DNA of 64,000 bases from Kitasatospora arboriphila (lineage in GTDB: Bacteria; Actinomycetota; Actinomycetes; Mycobacteriales; Mycobacteriaceae). Positions 50,093 through 59,119 of the stretch are shown piece by piece. Each line of letters opens with the position of its first letter. Position 1 is the first letter of the stretch. The notes under the pieces are model-generated. The model searched no databases. It was not told the DNA's origin and saw only the letters and a list, made by a program, of their open reading frames with translations. The stretch covers positions 1 through 64,000 of the forward strand of contig NZ_JNYV01000015.1 in the NCBI RefSeq assembly GCF_000717275.1, given 5' to 3'. The position numbers and the translations under genes were made by a program.

Positions 50093-50524
50093 ATGGGACT
50101 ATTCGGTCCAAGTAAGAAGCAGAAACTCGCGTCCGGTCCCATTTCTCCTCCAGCTCGGAATGCCCGCTATCTTCGCCAAGCAGTGGGATCCATTCCAGAT
50201 TACGACGACGTGGCAACGGACAGCATCAGGCGTGCTGGAGTCGACCCTGGATCCGTCGACTACCCAGTGCTTTCGGCTGCAATCGGCATCGTTGCGCGTA
50301 GCCAGTTGGGAGAGTGGGCGCGACGATCCCCTGGTTTGGGCGCGGACTTGGACATTGTGATGAACAGACCGGACTTCTCTGCTCAGCTACTCGCCGACTT
50401 TCTGCTGGGGCAGGAATCGGCGACCGCGGTTGCGATCCATAACCGGTACGCCGAGATCATGTGCAATCAGATCCCGGAAGAGTTCGCGTCCACTCTTCGA
50501 CAAGGTCAGTACCTGAACAGCTGA
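50093..50524 (+). CDS. uncharacterised protein, paralogue of 19325-19735
   Basis: The protein has 143 aa. Basic N-terminus (MGLFGPSKKQK), then the same conserved region: SIPDYDDVATDSIRRAGVD, ARSQLGEWA, MNRPDFSAQLLADFLLGQES, and QIPEEF near the end. Helical, cytosolic. It lies 229 bp upstream of the second two-component cassette, on the same strand, whereas copy 1 is divergent and separated by the SGNH gene. Confidence 0.62.
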   Translation: MGLFGPSKKQKLASGPISPPARNARYLRQAVGSIPDYDDVATDSIRRAGVDPGSVDYPVLSAAIGIVARSQLGEWARRSPGLGADLDIVMNRPDFSAQLLADFLLGQESATAVAIHNRYAEIMCNQIPEEFASTLRQGQYLNS

Positions 50525-50752
50525 GGGGTACATGTGCCGCTGCGCCGTGTAATCGCGCTGCGGCGCCCGCGTCACGGGTGCGAATGACCGCCTGATCTGG
50601 CAGCGGTATGAAAGGTGCGTCAGCGACCGGCGAGCGATGGCCCAACATGCCTGGCAGCTGGACGCGGGCCCCGGGTTGTTCAAGGCACCCGCACGGCGGG
50701 AGCTCTTCGGTCGCGCACGAACCAGGCGTGGGTGAAGATGCTTGGATGACTA

Positions 50753-51427
50753 ATGCTCGCGGGCCGGGGCCCTGTGACTGAAGCAGCGAAGTGGCGGATC
50801 GGCGTCATCGATGATCACGAATCTGTCCTTGAAGGACTGCGAACGATCATCGACGACGGGCTCGATATGTGTTTCGTCGCGGGCGCGGACAGTGTTGATG
50901 AACTGTTGAGGCACACCCGAGACCTAGATTTGGTGATCTTGGATCTTCGTCTGGCTGATGGCAGCTCACCGCATGCGAACGTGTTGCGGTTACGCGAAGT
51001 GGGTCTGGAATGCCTGGTTTTCACCTCTGGCGATGAACCGTTCTTGGTCCGACAGGCGGCCGCGGCCGGCGTGTTAGGTGTGCTGCGGAAGTCTGCCCGT
51101 CGCCTAGAGCTGCAGGAGGCGATACGAACCGCCGCAACCGGACGCCACGTCGCCTCAGCTGACTGGGCCGCGGCAATCGACTCCGACCCCGGTTTCGTTG
51201 ACTTGTCGCCGCGCCAACGGCAGGTGTTGGAGCTGTACGCCGCCGGGGAGTCGACAACGCGGGTGGCACGTGAGACGGGGTTAGCCGCGGAGACGGTATC
51301 TGACTATGTGGACCGTATCCGCCGCAAGTACCGCGACGCCGGACGCCCTGCACCGACCAAGCCCGAGCTGTTGAAACGAGCGATTGAGGATGGATGGCTA
51401 CCCATACCGCGCCGAAAACGTCGCTGA
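50753..51427 (+). CDS. NarL/LuxR-type response regulator, cassette 2
   Basis: The protein has 224 aa (ATG at 50753; a GTG at 50774 aligns better with the paralogue). Receiver: VIDDHES acidic pair, LVILDLRLADG (Asp near 64), TSGDEP, VLRKS. HTH: LSPRQRQVLELYAAGESTTR, then ETVSDYVDRIRRKYRDAGRP. Close to the copy at 22582-23262 throughout. Overlaps the kinase gene by 34 bp. Confidence 0.88.
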   Translation: MLAGRGPVTEAAKWRIGVIDDHESVLEGLRTIIDDGLDMCFVAGADSVDELLRHTRDLDLVILDLRLADGSSPHANVLRLREVGLECLVFTSGDEPFLVRQAAAAGVLGVLRKSARRLELQEAIRTAATGRHVASADWAAAIDSDPGFVDLSPRQRQVLELYAAGESTTRVARETGLAAETVSDYVDRIRRKYRDAGRPAPTKPELLKRAIEDGWLPIPRRKRR

Positions 51428-52611
51428 CAGTCAACACCTCCCTAGATGACCATTCAGCTGGGCATCGCATCCTTCGACAGTTCTCGGTGTTCATCAGTGG
51501 CGGATATCTGCTGTATCTGGCGCTGACGGCCCCCGTCATCGGTCAATCGTTTGCCGTGATGGACCTGTGGTGGTCCGCACTGGCGCTGCCCGCCGTGTTC
51601 GGTAGCGGGTTGCTGCTGGGTGCGATAGCTATTGGTGGCTCGGCATCTCAGCTGCGGCATGGTGCGGCCGGCGCGGCCCTCGCCTATGGCGCGGCGGTGG
51701 CGCTGTGGCCGCTGGGCTGGAATGGCGGGCTCATCGACAGCGAACAAGGTATGTGGTTCTCCCAGTTCAACGGGCTAGCCGCACTGGCTGCAGTGGCTGC
51801 CTGGCGGCCTCGGTGGGCGTTCGCTTACTTGCTGGCAGCGGTCGTCAGCGTGCAACTTATTAACTCGGCCGTGCGATCAAAGGACTTCAGCGGACCGGTT
51901 CTCCCCGAAGTTGCCTGGTCATTCGCGTTCTGCATCGTTCCCTTCGCTGCTGGCGTCATGGGTATTCGAACAGCCACCATCCTCGACAACACTCGACACA
52001 GCGCTATTAGCACCGCCGCTGAGGCAGCGGCGTCGGCGGCACGGGCAGCCGAACGAATCCGATTCGACGCACTCACCCACGACGGGGTGATGTCGACTCT
52101 GTTGGGAGCTGCGCGCGATGGTCTATCGCCCACCCTGTCTCGTCAGGCTGCTCTGACCCTGGCCGATATGGACAGTCTGGCCAAAGATGCCCCTGATCGC
52201 ACAGTGCCCGCAGACGATGTTGTGGCGCAAATACGCAACGCCGTGGGACTGATCGACCGCGCGCTACGCATGACTGTCGACGACACCAGTGACCGGCAGA
52301 GCCGCTATCCGCTCGACGTAGCAATCACGCTCGCAGCAGCTGCCGCCGAGGCCGTCCGCAACAGCGGCCGTCACGCCGGACCCGAGGCCACTTGCCACAT
52401 GCGTGTGGAGGTAGCCGATGACCGAGTTACGGTCGAGATTGCCGATGACGGGGCCGGATTCGATCCGTCCGCGGTTCCGCCTGATCGCTTGGGCGTGGCA
52501 GTCAGCATCCTTGGACGACTCAGTCACCTAACCGGTGGATCGGCACGCGTTGATTCGCAGCCAGGCATGGGTACTCGTATCACGCTGCGCTGGGACCGTC
52601 CATATGAATGA
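51394..52611 (+). CDS. membrane sensor histidine kinase, cassette 2
   Basis: The protein has 405 aa with about six TMs in the first 195 residues and no external sensor. Phospho-acceptor RFDALTHDGVMSTLL, N-box AAAEAVRNSGRHAG, G1 IADDGAGFDP, G2-like RLGVAVSILGR and GMGTRITLRW. It is paralogous to 23223-24446, identical in the THDGVMSTLL motif. Overlaps the next gene by 8 bp. Confidence 0.87.
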   Translation: MATHTAPKTSLTVNTSLDDHSAGHRILRQFSVFISGGYLLYLALTAPVIGQSFAVMDLWWSALALPAVFGSGLLLGAIAIGGSASQLRHGAAGAALAYGAAVALWPLGWNGGLIDSEQGMWFSQFNGLAALAAVAAWRPRWAFAYLLAAVVSVQLINSAVRSKDFSGPVLPEVAWSFAFCIVPFAAGVMGIRTATILDNTRHSAISTAAEAAASAARAAERIRFDALTHDGVMSTLLGAARDGLSPTLSRQAALTLADMDSLAKDAPDRTVPADDVVAQIRNAVGLIDRALRMTVDDTSDRQSRYPLDVAITLAAAAAEAVRNSGRHAGPEATCHMRVEVADDRVTVEIADDGAGFDPSAVPPDRLGVAVSILGRLSHLTGGSARVDSQPGMGTRITLRWDRPYE

Positions 52612-53638
52612 ATCCGCTGCACCTGGTGATGTTCGATCGCTCTTGGGAATGCACACACGGGGTGCGCGAATACTGGTCGCCGTCTACGCGGTCGCCCTGT
52701 GCATCGTCGCAGGATCCACCCTGCACGGAACCTCGACGGTGTGGCCGATTGCGGTAGGGGTGCTCGTCCTCATTGCCGGCACCATCGCACTGATTACGGT
52801 GCCCGGTGACCCCCTACCCCTCGCACCCACTGTTCTGCTCGTAACTACAGGCCCCGTCGCATGCGCATTGATGCTCGCGGTCATGCCCGTCCCCTTCGAG
52901 GTGCCACTGCAGTCGTGGACCCACGGGGCAGGAACTACGATCTTGTGCTTCGTCTGCGTGCGGGGGCGTTGGCCAGCAGCCTGGGCCGGCCTGGCAAGCA
53001 TGGGCGTGGTCTACGGCACCTGGGCTGCCCTGACAGATCAGGGCTTCGCGCACGGCTTCTTCATGGTTGCCATCGACGCGGCGCCGCTGGGAATGGCAAC
53101 ACTGTTCTCATTTACGTTGCGCCCCAATAGCACAGCTGTCTTCGCCCTGCGTCACGCTGCGACCGCGAAGGCAGCCGCAGTATCGGCCGAACAGGCAGCA
53201 TCGGAAGTCCGCGACCTTCGTTTACGACAACTCGACGCCGAAGCCCGACCGCTACTGCAACAGATCGCCGACGGCACCCTCACCGATGAGGGGCGAGTGG
53301 AATGCGATCTACTCGAAGCGCAACTACGAGACCGATTGCGAGCCCCCTTCCTGGTAACAGACACCATCACCGCGGCCGCAAGAGCTGCACGAGAACGCGG
53401 CACCGAGGTCACCTTCATCGATGACCGCGGCCTCGACGATGCCCCCAAGAAACTGCAGGCCGAGGTCAGGGCCGTCGTCGCCGAAGAACTCAACAAAGCC
53501 GACGGCGGATCAGTCACCGTTCGCATACTGCCGCCCGGGCGTAGAACCCTGGCATCGATCTATACCCACAGCGACGACACCGAGAACCGCCGCGACATCA
53601 CCACCGACGGTGCACATGTCATTGCTTTGACACAGTAA
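52604..53638 (+). CDS. degenerate histidine-kinase-like membrane protein, cassette 2
   Basis: The protein has 344 aa (ATG at 52604 within the kinase 3' end). Five or six TMs, then a helix (VRDLRLRQLDAEARPLLQQI) and an alpha/beta tail with EELNKADGGSVTVRILPPG. The cassette-1 copy has the same architecture and the LLEA-x-LRDRLRAP block, but neither has a conserved phospho-acceptor His or an intact ATP-binding DxGxG. Inferred pseudokinase partner. Confidence 0.7.
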   Translation: MNESAAPGDVRSLLGMHTRGARILVAVYAVALCIVAGSTLHGTSTVWPIAVGVLVLIAGTIALITVPGDPLPLAPTVLLVTTGPVACALMLAVMPVPFEVPLQSWTHGAGTTILCFVCVRGRWPAAWAGLASMGVVYGTWAALTDQGFAHGFFMVAIDAAPLGMATLFSFTLRPNSTAVFALRHAATAKAAAVSAEQAASEVRDLRLRQLDAEARPLLQQIADGTLTDEGRVECDLLEAQLRDRLRAPFLVTDTITAAARAARERGTEVTFIDDRGLDDAPKKLQAEVRAVVAEELNKADGGSVTVRILPPGRRTLASIYTHSDDTENRRDITTDGAHVIALTQ

Positions 53639-53640
53639 CC

Positions 53641-53707
53641 AAGCCCCGCAGTCAGGGGCCCCCCAAAGAAGGTTCTGTCGGTCATCCAGGGACCTCTTTA
53701 GTCTTCG
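53641..53707 (+). promoter_or_regulatory. conserved leader between pseudokinase and HTH gene, copy 2
   Basis: AAGCCCC, hairpin GCCCC-gcagtca-GGGGC (53643-53659), GGTTCT, then TTAGTCTTCG at 53698-53707, 52 nt before the HTH start. All elements match the cassette-1 leader in order and spacing while the flanks differ, so they are under constraint. Confidence 0.55.
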
Positions 53708-53758
53708 ATCACAGCCCGCTGCTTCTCAACGCGGTCCCTCGGAGAATCGAAGCGCCAC

Positions 53759-54022
53759 ATGCACACAGCTCAACCTTTGGCCCAACACCCCCACCCGAAA
53801 CCGTCGCTAAGTGCTCGCGAACGGGAAGTCCTCAGGGCGTGGGTACTCGCCGACAGCAAACAGACAGCCGCGGCGAGCCTGTTCATCTCATCAGCCACGG
53901 TCAACACCCACATCACCCGCATCCGCGACAAGTACGCCGATGTCGGCCGCCCAGCGACCACTAAAGCAACACTGCTAGCCAGGGCCATTCAAGACGGACT
54001 GATCAACGTCGACGACCTCTGA
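53759..54022 (+). CDS. stand-alone LuxR-type HTH protein, cassette 2
   Basis: The protein has 87 aa: LSAREREVLRAWVLADSKQT, then SATVNTHITRIRDKYADVGR and TTKATLLARAIQDGLINVDD. Nearly the same as 25794-26081 over the domain. No receiver domain. Its C-terminal part resembles that of the cassette's response regulator. It precedes the two four-cysteine protein genes by 136 bp. Confidence 0.83.
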   Translation: MHTAQPLAQHPHPKPSLSAREREVLRAWVLADSKQTAAASLFISSATVNTHITRIRDKYADVGRPATTKATLLARAIQDGLINVDDL

Positions 54023-54158
54023 AGACCCCATCGGGCGCACGCGAGCTATGAGCCTTCCGTCATGCACCCAGCAGCAACTGGTCCCGTCAGCGACCCGCGA
54101 GTCGCAACTCTGCCCCACATGAGGACCGCGCGGGTTGAAGGCCAAAGCCAAGGAAACT

Positions 54159-55478
54159 ATGAAACTGAGAACAATAGTAATTGCCGTAACCATCTCTGCC
54201 GCAGTCGGAATAACCGGGTGCAGCAACGAAGGCGGAGGGATCTCGCTGCCCGGTGGCATCAATATCGGTGGCGATGCCGCCGTCGTCAAGTGCACAACCT
54301 ACAACGGCTCTAATCCGTCCACGGATGAGTGGAAACACGTTCGTGCCGAATACGCGCAGAAGCGGGTCGCTCTCGACAACAAGTACGGCTCCCCCGCCAA
54401 GAACGATGACACGCAGATGATGATCGGCATCTACGGCGGCAATCCGCCCGCGAGCGAACTGCAGGCCGTAGAGATGGCTCCTCCGGGTTCGTTCGAGAAA
54501 TACACCAAGATGCTCTGCGGAAGTACCGGCAACTTCGAACCCGAGGACCTCAAGGCCCTCACCGACCAGGCCACCCAGTCGCTCGATGCACTGAAAAACA
54601 ACCCCGACTACGCAAGCATCGACTGGGAAGGATTCACAAAGGAATCGCAGGCGCTTGATCAGCAGTACCCAGAGCTGTACGCATCGGCAATCCTGATGCT
54701 ATGCGGGACCATTCGAGACAGCGGAGACGTAAGCGGCCTCGAGGAAGCCCTCGCAGCCAGTAACGAAGCAATCGGAGGCGGCGGCGACGTGACCCGCAAG
54801 GGGATGGAGATCATCTGCCCCGATCTGGTCAGCGAACTACCACCCGCACCCCCATCCACTGCTACCCAGTCTGCCGCGCCGACATTGCCGGCAAACGCAC
54901 CCACATCGTTGTGCACCGGGGCAGTCGTCAACGGTATGACCGGTTCAGTCACCGTCAGAGGAACCTACTCCTGCGCCAACGCCAAGGCAGTGGTCAATGA
55001 GTCGCTGACAACTCTCGCCGGATCAGGCGGAGACAAGAGCGGCAGGTACACCATCAACGGGAACAGCTGGGAATGTGGCATTTTGGGCGCAGCTGAGGCA
55101 GAACAAAAGGGCTACGACTACACCTGCAGCAGCACCAGCGGAAAGCCAGTGGCACTGGAATGGAAACGGGACGACGTCGCCGCTCTACCACCTCCGAACC
55201 CACCCGCCCAGCAGTCAGGTCAGTCGTGCAGTCCTGCGGTGTCGCTGGGCGGTATACCCGGCGTCGTCACAATAACGAAAGGTTCGATCTCCTGCGGGGA
55301 AGCCAACCTGGTCATCATCAGCGCCCATAGGCAACTCGGTAGCGGAGGCGGCTACTACAAAGGCGGCGATCAAAGTATCTGGGTCTGTCGCACGAGTGCA
55401 CACACCCTGGCGGACATCCGGGAGTACCGGTGCGAGGACCAAGCGAAAACGCTGGACTTCACCTGGAACGCGAACTAG
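54159..55478 (+). CDS. lipoprotein with N-terminal helical region and two four-cysteine domains
   Basis: The protein has 439 aa; the ATG at 54159 follows AAGGA by 5 nt. Lipobox GITGC. Residues about 30-240 are a separate helical/acidic region (GNFEPEDLKALTDQATQSLD...YPELYASAILMLCG) with Cys of its own. Two C-terminal modules (from about 255) follow the C...G-x-YSC-x-NA...SWEC...YTC and C...G-x-ISC-x-EA...IWVC...YRC pattern. Paralogous modules are in 29135-30115 and 55563-56342. Anchored at the outer face of the membrane. Confidence 0.72.
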   Translation: MKLRTIVIAVTISAAVGITGCSNEGGGISLPGGINIGGDAAVVKCTTYNGSNPSTDEWKHVRAEYAQKRVALDNKYGSPAKNDDTQMMIGIYGGNPPASELQAVEMAPPGSFEKYTKMLCGSTGNFEPEDLKALTDQATQSLDALKNNPDYASIDWEGFTKESQALDQQYPELYASAILMLCGTIRDSGDVSGLEEALAASNEAIGGGGDVTRKGMEIICPDLVSELPPAPPSTATQSAAPTLPANAPTSLCTGAVVNGMTGSVTVRGTYSCANAKAVVNESLTTLAGSGGDKSGRYTINGNSWECGILGAAEAEQKGYDYTCSSTSGKPVALEWKRDDVAALPPPNPPAQQSGQSCSPAVSLGGIPGVVTITKGSISCGEANLVIISAHRQLGSGGGYYKGGDQSIWVCRTSAHTLADIREYRCEDQAKTLDFTWNAN

Positions 55479-55562
55479 ATAACCCGCACCGAAACCCATG
55501 CACACCAGTGCCCTTTAGCGCGGATGACCCGCACCGACGCAGCCACTTTGCAGGAGATCCCG

Positions 55563-56342
55563 ATGCCGCAGGAACCTGACAACAATGCGAACGATGAGCA
55601 CAGCCTTGCTCCCGCACCGACTACAACCCAACGCAATTCGGACCAAGGCCGAGCGGAGCCAAAATCCCTCAATGCTCCCCAAACTCGGTCCGGCGCCGCA
55701 GGGTTACCCCAGACCAATCGACCGCAACAACCAGAACGCGGGTTACCTTCCTGGACTCTGCCAGAGCCGACACGATCAAGCGAGGCCACCCGAAACATCG
55801 CAATCAGCGCACTCGTACTCGCCGTGGCGATGACAGTAGCCGTCGGAGGGCTCGCACTGTACAGCATCACACGAGCTGTGGAAACCGTGAACGGCGCGCA
55901 GCAGCTCAGCGAGGACATCGCGACCGCACAGTATCCCGACGGGCTCACAGACCCGGATGACCAAAGCGATCAGGACTACATCGCCGAGCAAAGCAGGAAA
56001 CGACCCTCAACGTCGCCTCCACCCACCACACTGTTTCCTCAAACGCCAGCGCCTTCACCTGCTCCTACCGAGGTCGGATCTGGACCTGGACAGTGCAGCA
56101 CCACAGCACTGGGCCGCGAAGGTGGGAGGGTCAGCATTGAAGCGGGCACGATTACCTGCCCGAACGCTACGGCAGTTATTCGAAAGGCCTACAACGACTT
56201 GGGCCCTGGCGGCGGACTCCTCAAAATAGACGGAGTCGCTTCCTGGCTCTGCACCGGAGTGACAACCAACTCCTATCTAAGGCACTACCAGTGCGAAACG
56301 CCGATGGGCGACTACAAGGTTGTGTGGAGCACGAATCGCTGA
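55563..56342 (+). CDS. single-pass protein with one four-cysteine domain
   Basis: The protein has 259 aa. The ATG at 55563 has AGGAGAT 5-6 nt upstream. A Pro/Asn/Arg-rich cytosolic tail, one TM (ISALVLAVAMTVAVGGLALYS), a Pro/Ser-rich extracytoplasmic linker and a final module (C...GTITCPNATAVI...SWLC...YQC) follow. It completes the exported set after cassette 2. In contrast to its lipoprotein relatives it is anchored by a TM helix. Confidence 0.7.
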   Translation: MPQEPDNNANDEHSLAPAPTTTQRNSDQGRAEPKSLNAPQTRSGAAGLPQTNRPQQPERGLPSWTLPEPTRSSEATRNIAISALVLAVAMTVAVGGLALYSITRAVETVNGAQQLSEDIATAQYPDGLTDPDDQSDQDYIAEQSRKRPSTSPPPTTLFPQTPAPSPAPTEVGSGPGQCSTTALGREGGRVSIEAGTITCPNATAVIRKAYNDLGPGGGLLKIDGVASWLCTGVTTNSYLRHYQCETPMGDYKVVWSTNR

Positions 56343-56394
56343 AAGCAGCCCCAGCCCCCCGCCAGCCTTCGGTCGCCTCAGTGATTGCGTGACT

Positions 56395-56817
56395 TCACGA
56401 CGGAACCTGCTCAGTGTGTTCAGGGCACAGAGTCGTCACAGCGGACGTGATTATGGCGTTCGCCTGGTCCATGTTGATTTGCGGATTGTCGTTGACAGCT
56501 CCGAGCCCGATGCTCGAATACGTCTCGCCGTTGTCAAAAAGAGAGCAGATGCCGTAGCCGACCCGAACTGCTTTCTGCTGGTTGAGGCCGGGGATAGCCA
56601 GGATGCCTGCTCTGTCGAGTTCGGCGAGGTATAGCTCATCAGGTGTCGGCGGAGCCGACGGGACCGTTGTAGCCACCGGTGTACCAGTTGGACTTACAAG
56701 CGATGCGCTGGAGGCCGCTTCGGGATTGGCACTGTCGCTACCTGAACACGCACATGTCAACACCACGATGCCGATCAAGGAACCCCCGACGATGGTCCCT
56801 CGAACTCTCGTGTACAC
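56395..56817 (-). CDS. DUF732-type lipoprotein
   Basis: The protein has 140 aa. Signal peptide with lipobox-like VLTCACS, Ser/Thr/Pro linker, then DELYLAELDRAGILAI, VRVGYGICSLFDNGETYSSI and a C-terminal TSAVTTLCPEH: the pattern of the DUF732 family (one helix, C-x-x-L-x-x-G, C-P at the end) common in mycobacteria. Exported; role unknown. Confidence 0.75.
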   Translation of the reverse strand: MYTRVRGTIVGGSLIGIVVLTCACSGSDSANPEAASSASLVSPTGTPVATTVPSAPPTPDELYLAELDRAGILAIPGLNQQKAVRVGYGICSLFDNGETYSSIGLGAVNDNPQINMDQANAIITSAVTTLCPEHTEQVPS

Positions 56818-56956
56818 GTAACGCTCCCTTCGTCAAACGAGGACGGAACCTTTGGCCGGCCTCGCGATCGCCGTGCGGCGAACGCGTCGACGAGAAATGG
56901 AGCATAACAAGGGCGCCAATAAGAGGTGCCGTGTCGAGGTGTAGCTGTGAGGCGGG

Positions 56957-57171
56957 TTGGACGTCTACACGGTGCTGCGGGTGCTGGACGGGGGTGAGAC
57001 CTATGAGTTCATGCTCCCCCTATCGAGGAGCCGAAACGTCGTGAGTTACTACGTGGGGGACATGGGCGTGGCAATTTCCTTCAGTAACTCGAAGGCCAGG
57101 TCAAGTGCGCTTTTGACCACTCCACCCCTGGCGCCCGAAGAGGGACAGACCCGACGTGATCCTGCCTTCTC
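56957..57171 (+). pseudogene. DUF6461 gene fragment with frameshift
   Basis: The stretch GETYEFMLPLSRSRNVVSYY equals the middle of the intact gene at 46372 with small changes. The rest (QVKCAFDHSTPGARRGTDP) appears only after shifting frame near 57085 and ends at a TGA soon after. N- and C-termini are absent. Immediately downstream is the shared segment 57175-57229. Confidence 0.72.
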
Positions 57172-57174
57172 GTG

Positions 57175-57229
57175 TGGCGCGGCCGCACTACCGACGCAGT
57201 CTTGGCGAATGCAATTTCGGTCCTTGGCG
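57175..57229. repeat. segment shared with 46177-46230
   Basis: Begins TGGCGCGGCCG, directly after the truncated DUF6461 fragment. At the other locus the same sequence is the upstream flank of repeat E and the intact gene. Together they fit a collapsed tandem array. Confidence 0.5.
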
Positions 57230-57277
57230 TTTACGGATGCGGCGGTCGTCTGGTTCACACGATCACGTAACGGTTTG

Positions 57278-59119
57278 CTAGCTGCTTCCCCAACCGTCGC
57301 TAGAGCCCGAACCTGCCGGAGGAGCCGGTGCGGAGACAGTAAAGGTGAGGGTCAGCGGATCGGATGACAGAACGCCGTTTGTGGCTCTGACCGAGACGGT
57401 GTCGTCACCTATGAAACCCGCATCGGGGGTGTACGTGAACCGCATCCCGTCAGTCAATAGCTTCCCGTGATCCGGGGCATCCTCAACCGCTATGGTCATC
57501 GTGCCGGAGCTGTTTGTCGCAGGGAGTAGAGCACTGACGGGCGATCCTGTGCTGGTGAAGGCAGTTGGTGGAGAAGCAAAGGCAGGAAAGGCTGGACGGC
57601 CGGTCTCTCCGATGGTAGCGGCAAAGCTGTCGAACCCGGCGGGGGTCATGTACCTGGTCAGGTCATTGAAACTCGTCGACTCCGGCAACGCCTCGCTGGC
57701 TACCTGATTGGCCAGCGCCTGAGCGGCGTAGGTCATCTCCGGAAACTCACCGAACTGGCCGGGAATGAAACGAAGCTGACCAGGATTGGTGCCCAGTTGC
57801 CAGTCGTAATGGGGTGAGGCGAGTCTCGAGTAGTCGATGCGGTTCGGCCCACCGCGCGTCTCGGATGGGACGCCAGTTATGTTGTACGCATAGCTCATGA
57901 CGCTCAGGTATCGGGTGGATCCCGCTTGGCAGGGTGGGCCCGATTGGGCGTTCTGTTCGATTTCCTGCCAGTTGGCACACTCGTGTGCTCCGAAATGGTT
58001 CAGCCCGAGCGTGTGCCCGATCTCGTGCATGAGGTTTGATGCCTGGCTAAAGTGGATTCCCTCGAGTTCCGGAACATACCCGCCGGGCGTCTCTCTCCAC
58101 AGCGGGTCTGGGTTGTAGGCGACCCATCCCGCTCGGCCTGCGCCAAGCGAACTTGTCACATATGCGGTTCCGACAACTTTGTCGCTCGTTGGCCGGTAAT
58201 CGAGACTCGCGAAATATTTCGCCAGCTGCGGCACCGCTCCACCCCCTAGCCACGGGCTCGAGATTGAACCGCTCGCAGTCGCCGCCCGCGCAAAGTCTGG
58301 CCTAATGATGGCCTGGTAGCTGCCTTCATTGCCGGTCCAGGCCAATTCCTTACTCGCGTCAGAAGGCAAGACTCTACCATTGACGAAGTGTACTGACACT
58401 GCTAGCGGGGAATTGGCGAATGCCTGTTTGACATGCTCGTAGACCGCGGAATCCAACTGGTATCCGGATTCGTAATCTACGTAGATGAATAGATCTTTAC
58501 GCGTTGAACTCGCGCCTTGGCTGGCAAGATCGAGACGTACGTTCCCGACCCACACCCCGTTTGTTTCCCAGTGGTCGGGTATGCCATCGCCGTCTCCGTC
58601 TGGCCATTCCCACCATTTAGAGTCAGCTGATTCACCGTTCGGCACGTTCCGCGGATCATTCCCGTTCGGTTCGGCGGAACCGTAATCGGTAATAGTGAAG
58701 CCGACAAGAGTTGGACTCGTAATGTTGAGAAGCATGCTATTTCTGCCGTTCGAACACCAGAGCCGAATCTCGTACTCTCCTGGCGCTAGCGAATCAACCC
58801 GGCTTGTCCATGTGCCGTCCGCAGCGACGAACGGCGTGGCGCTATAGATCACGCCCCCAGCGGGCGGAAAAATATAGAAGCCGCAGTGGCGACGCTCACT
58901 TGGTGGCAACCCGGGGAAGCCCGGGTCCATTCCACTGATCGTGGCCACAACTGTTCCGCTGCCAGGAGTTGTGATGGTTGCGGTTCGCTCAAACGGAACT
59001 ACGAATGGCTCGACGGAATCGGCGGTCGCGGCTGAGGTGCCCAGAATGATTGACCCGAACGCAGCTATAGTCGCCGCCAGCCCGACCGCGCAGCCTCTGG
59101 TTAAACTGCGTATCCCCAC
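57278..59119 (-). CDS. secreted zinc metalloprotease (metzincin-like)
   Basis: The protein has 613 aa with a GTG start at 59119 (AGGGGG just upstream); the longer upstream frame has no protein-like sequence. Signal peptide ending near TSAATA. An N-terminal beta domain with four Cys, a Trp/Asp-rich calcium-like loop (DGDGDGIPDHWE), then the protease: HEIGHTLGLNHFG (zinc ligands near 365) with SVMSYAY as the Met-turn. The C-terminus has a cadherin-like repeat (DHGKLLTDGMRFTYTPDAGF...DTVSVRAT) and a Gly/Ser tail. Predicted extracellular protease. Confidence 0.85.
   Translation of the reverse strand: MGIRSLTRGCAVGLAATIAAFGSIILGTSAATADSVEPFVVPFERTATITTPGSGTVVATISGMDPGFPGLPPSERRHCGFYIFPPAGGVIYSATPFVAADGTWTSRVDSLAPGEYEIRLWCSNGRNSMLLNITSPTLVGFTITDYGSAEPNGNDPRNVPNGESADSKWWEWPDGDGDGIPDHWETNGVWVGNVRLDLASQGASSTRKDLFIYVDYESGYQLDSAVYEHVKQAFANSPLAVSVHFVNGRVLPSDASKELAWTGNEGSYQAIIRPDFARAATASGSISSPWLGGGAVPQLAKYFASLDYRPTSDKVVGTAYVTSSLGAGRAGWVAYNPDPLWRETPGGYVPELEGIHFSQASNLMHEIGHTLGLNHFGAHECANWQEIEQNAQSGPPCQAGSTRYLSVMSYAYNITGVPSETRGGPNRIDYSRLASPHYDWQLGTNPGQLRFIPGQFGEFPEMTYAAQALANQVASEALPESTSFNDLTRYMTPAGFDSFAATIGETGRPAFPAFASPPTAFTSTGSPVSALLPATNSSGTMTIAVEDAPDHGKLLTDGMRFTYTPDAGFIGDDTVSVRATNGVLSSDPLTLTFTVSAPAPPAGSGSSDGWGSS

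Noticed and set aside
50525..50752. Small ORFs between the flank gene and cassette 2
   Set aside because: Short frames with unnatural composition and no ribosome site; the interval is more likely promoter DNA.
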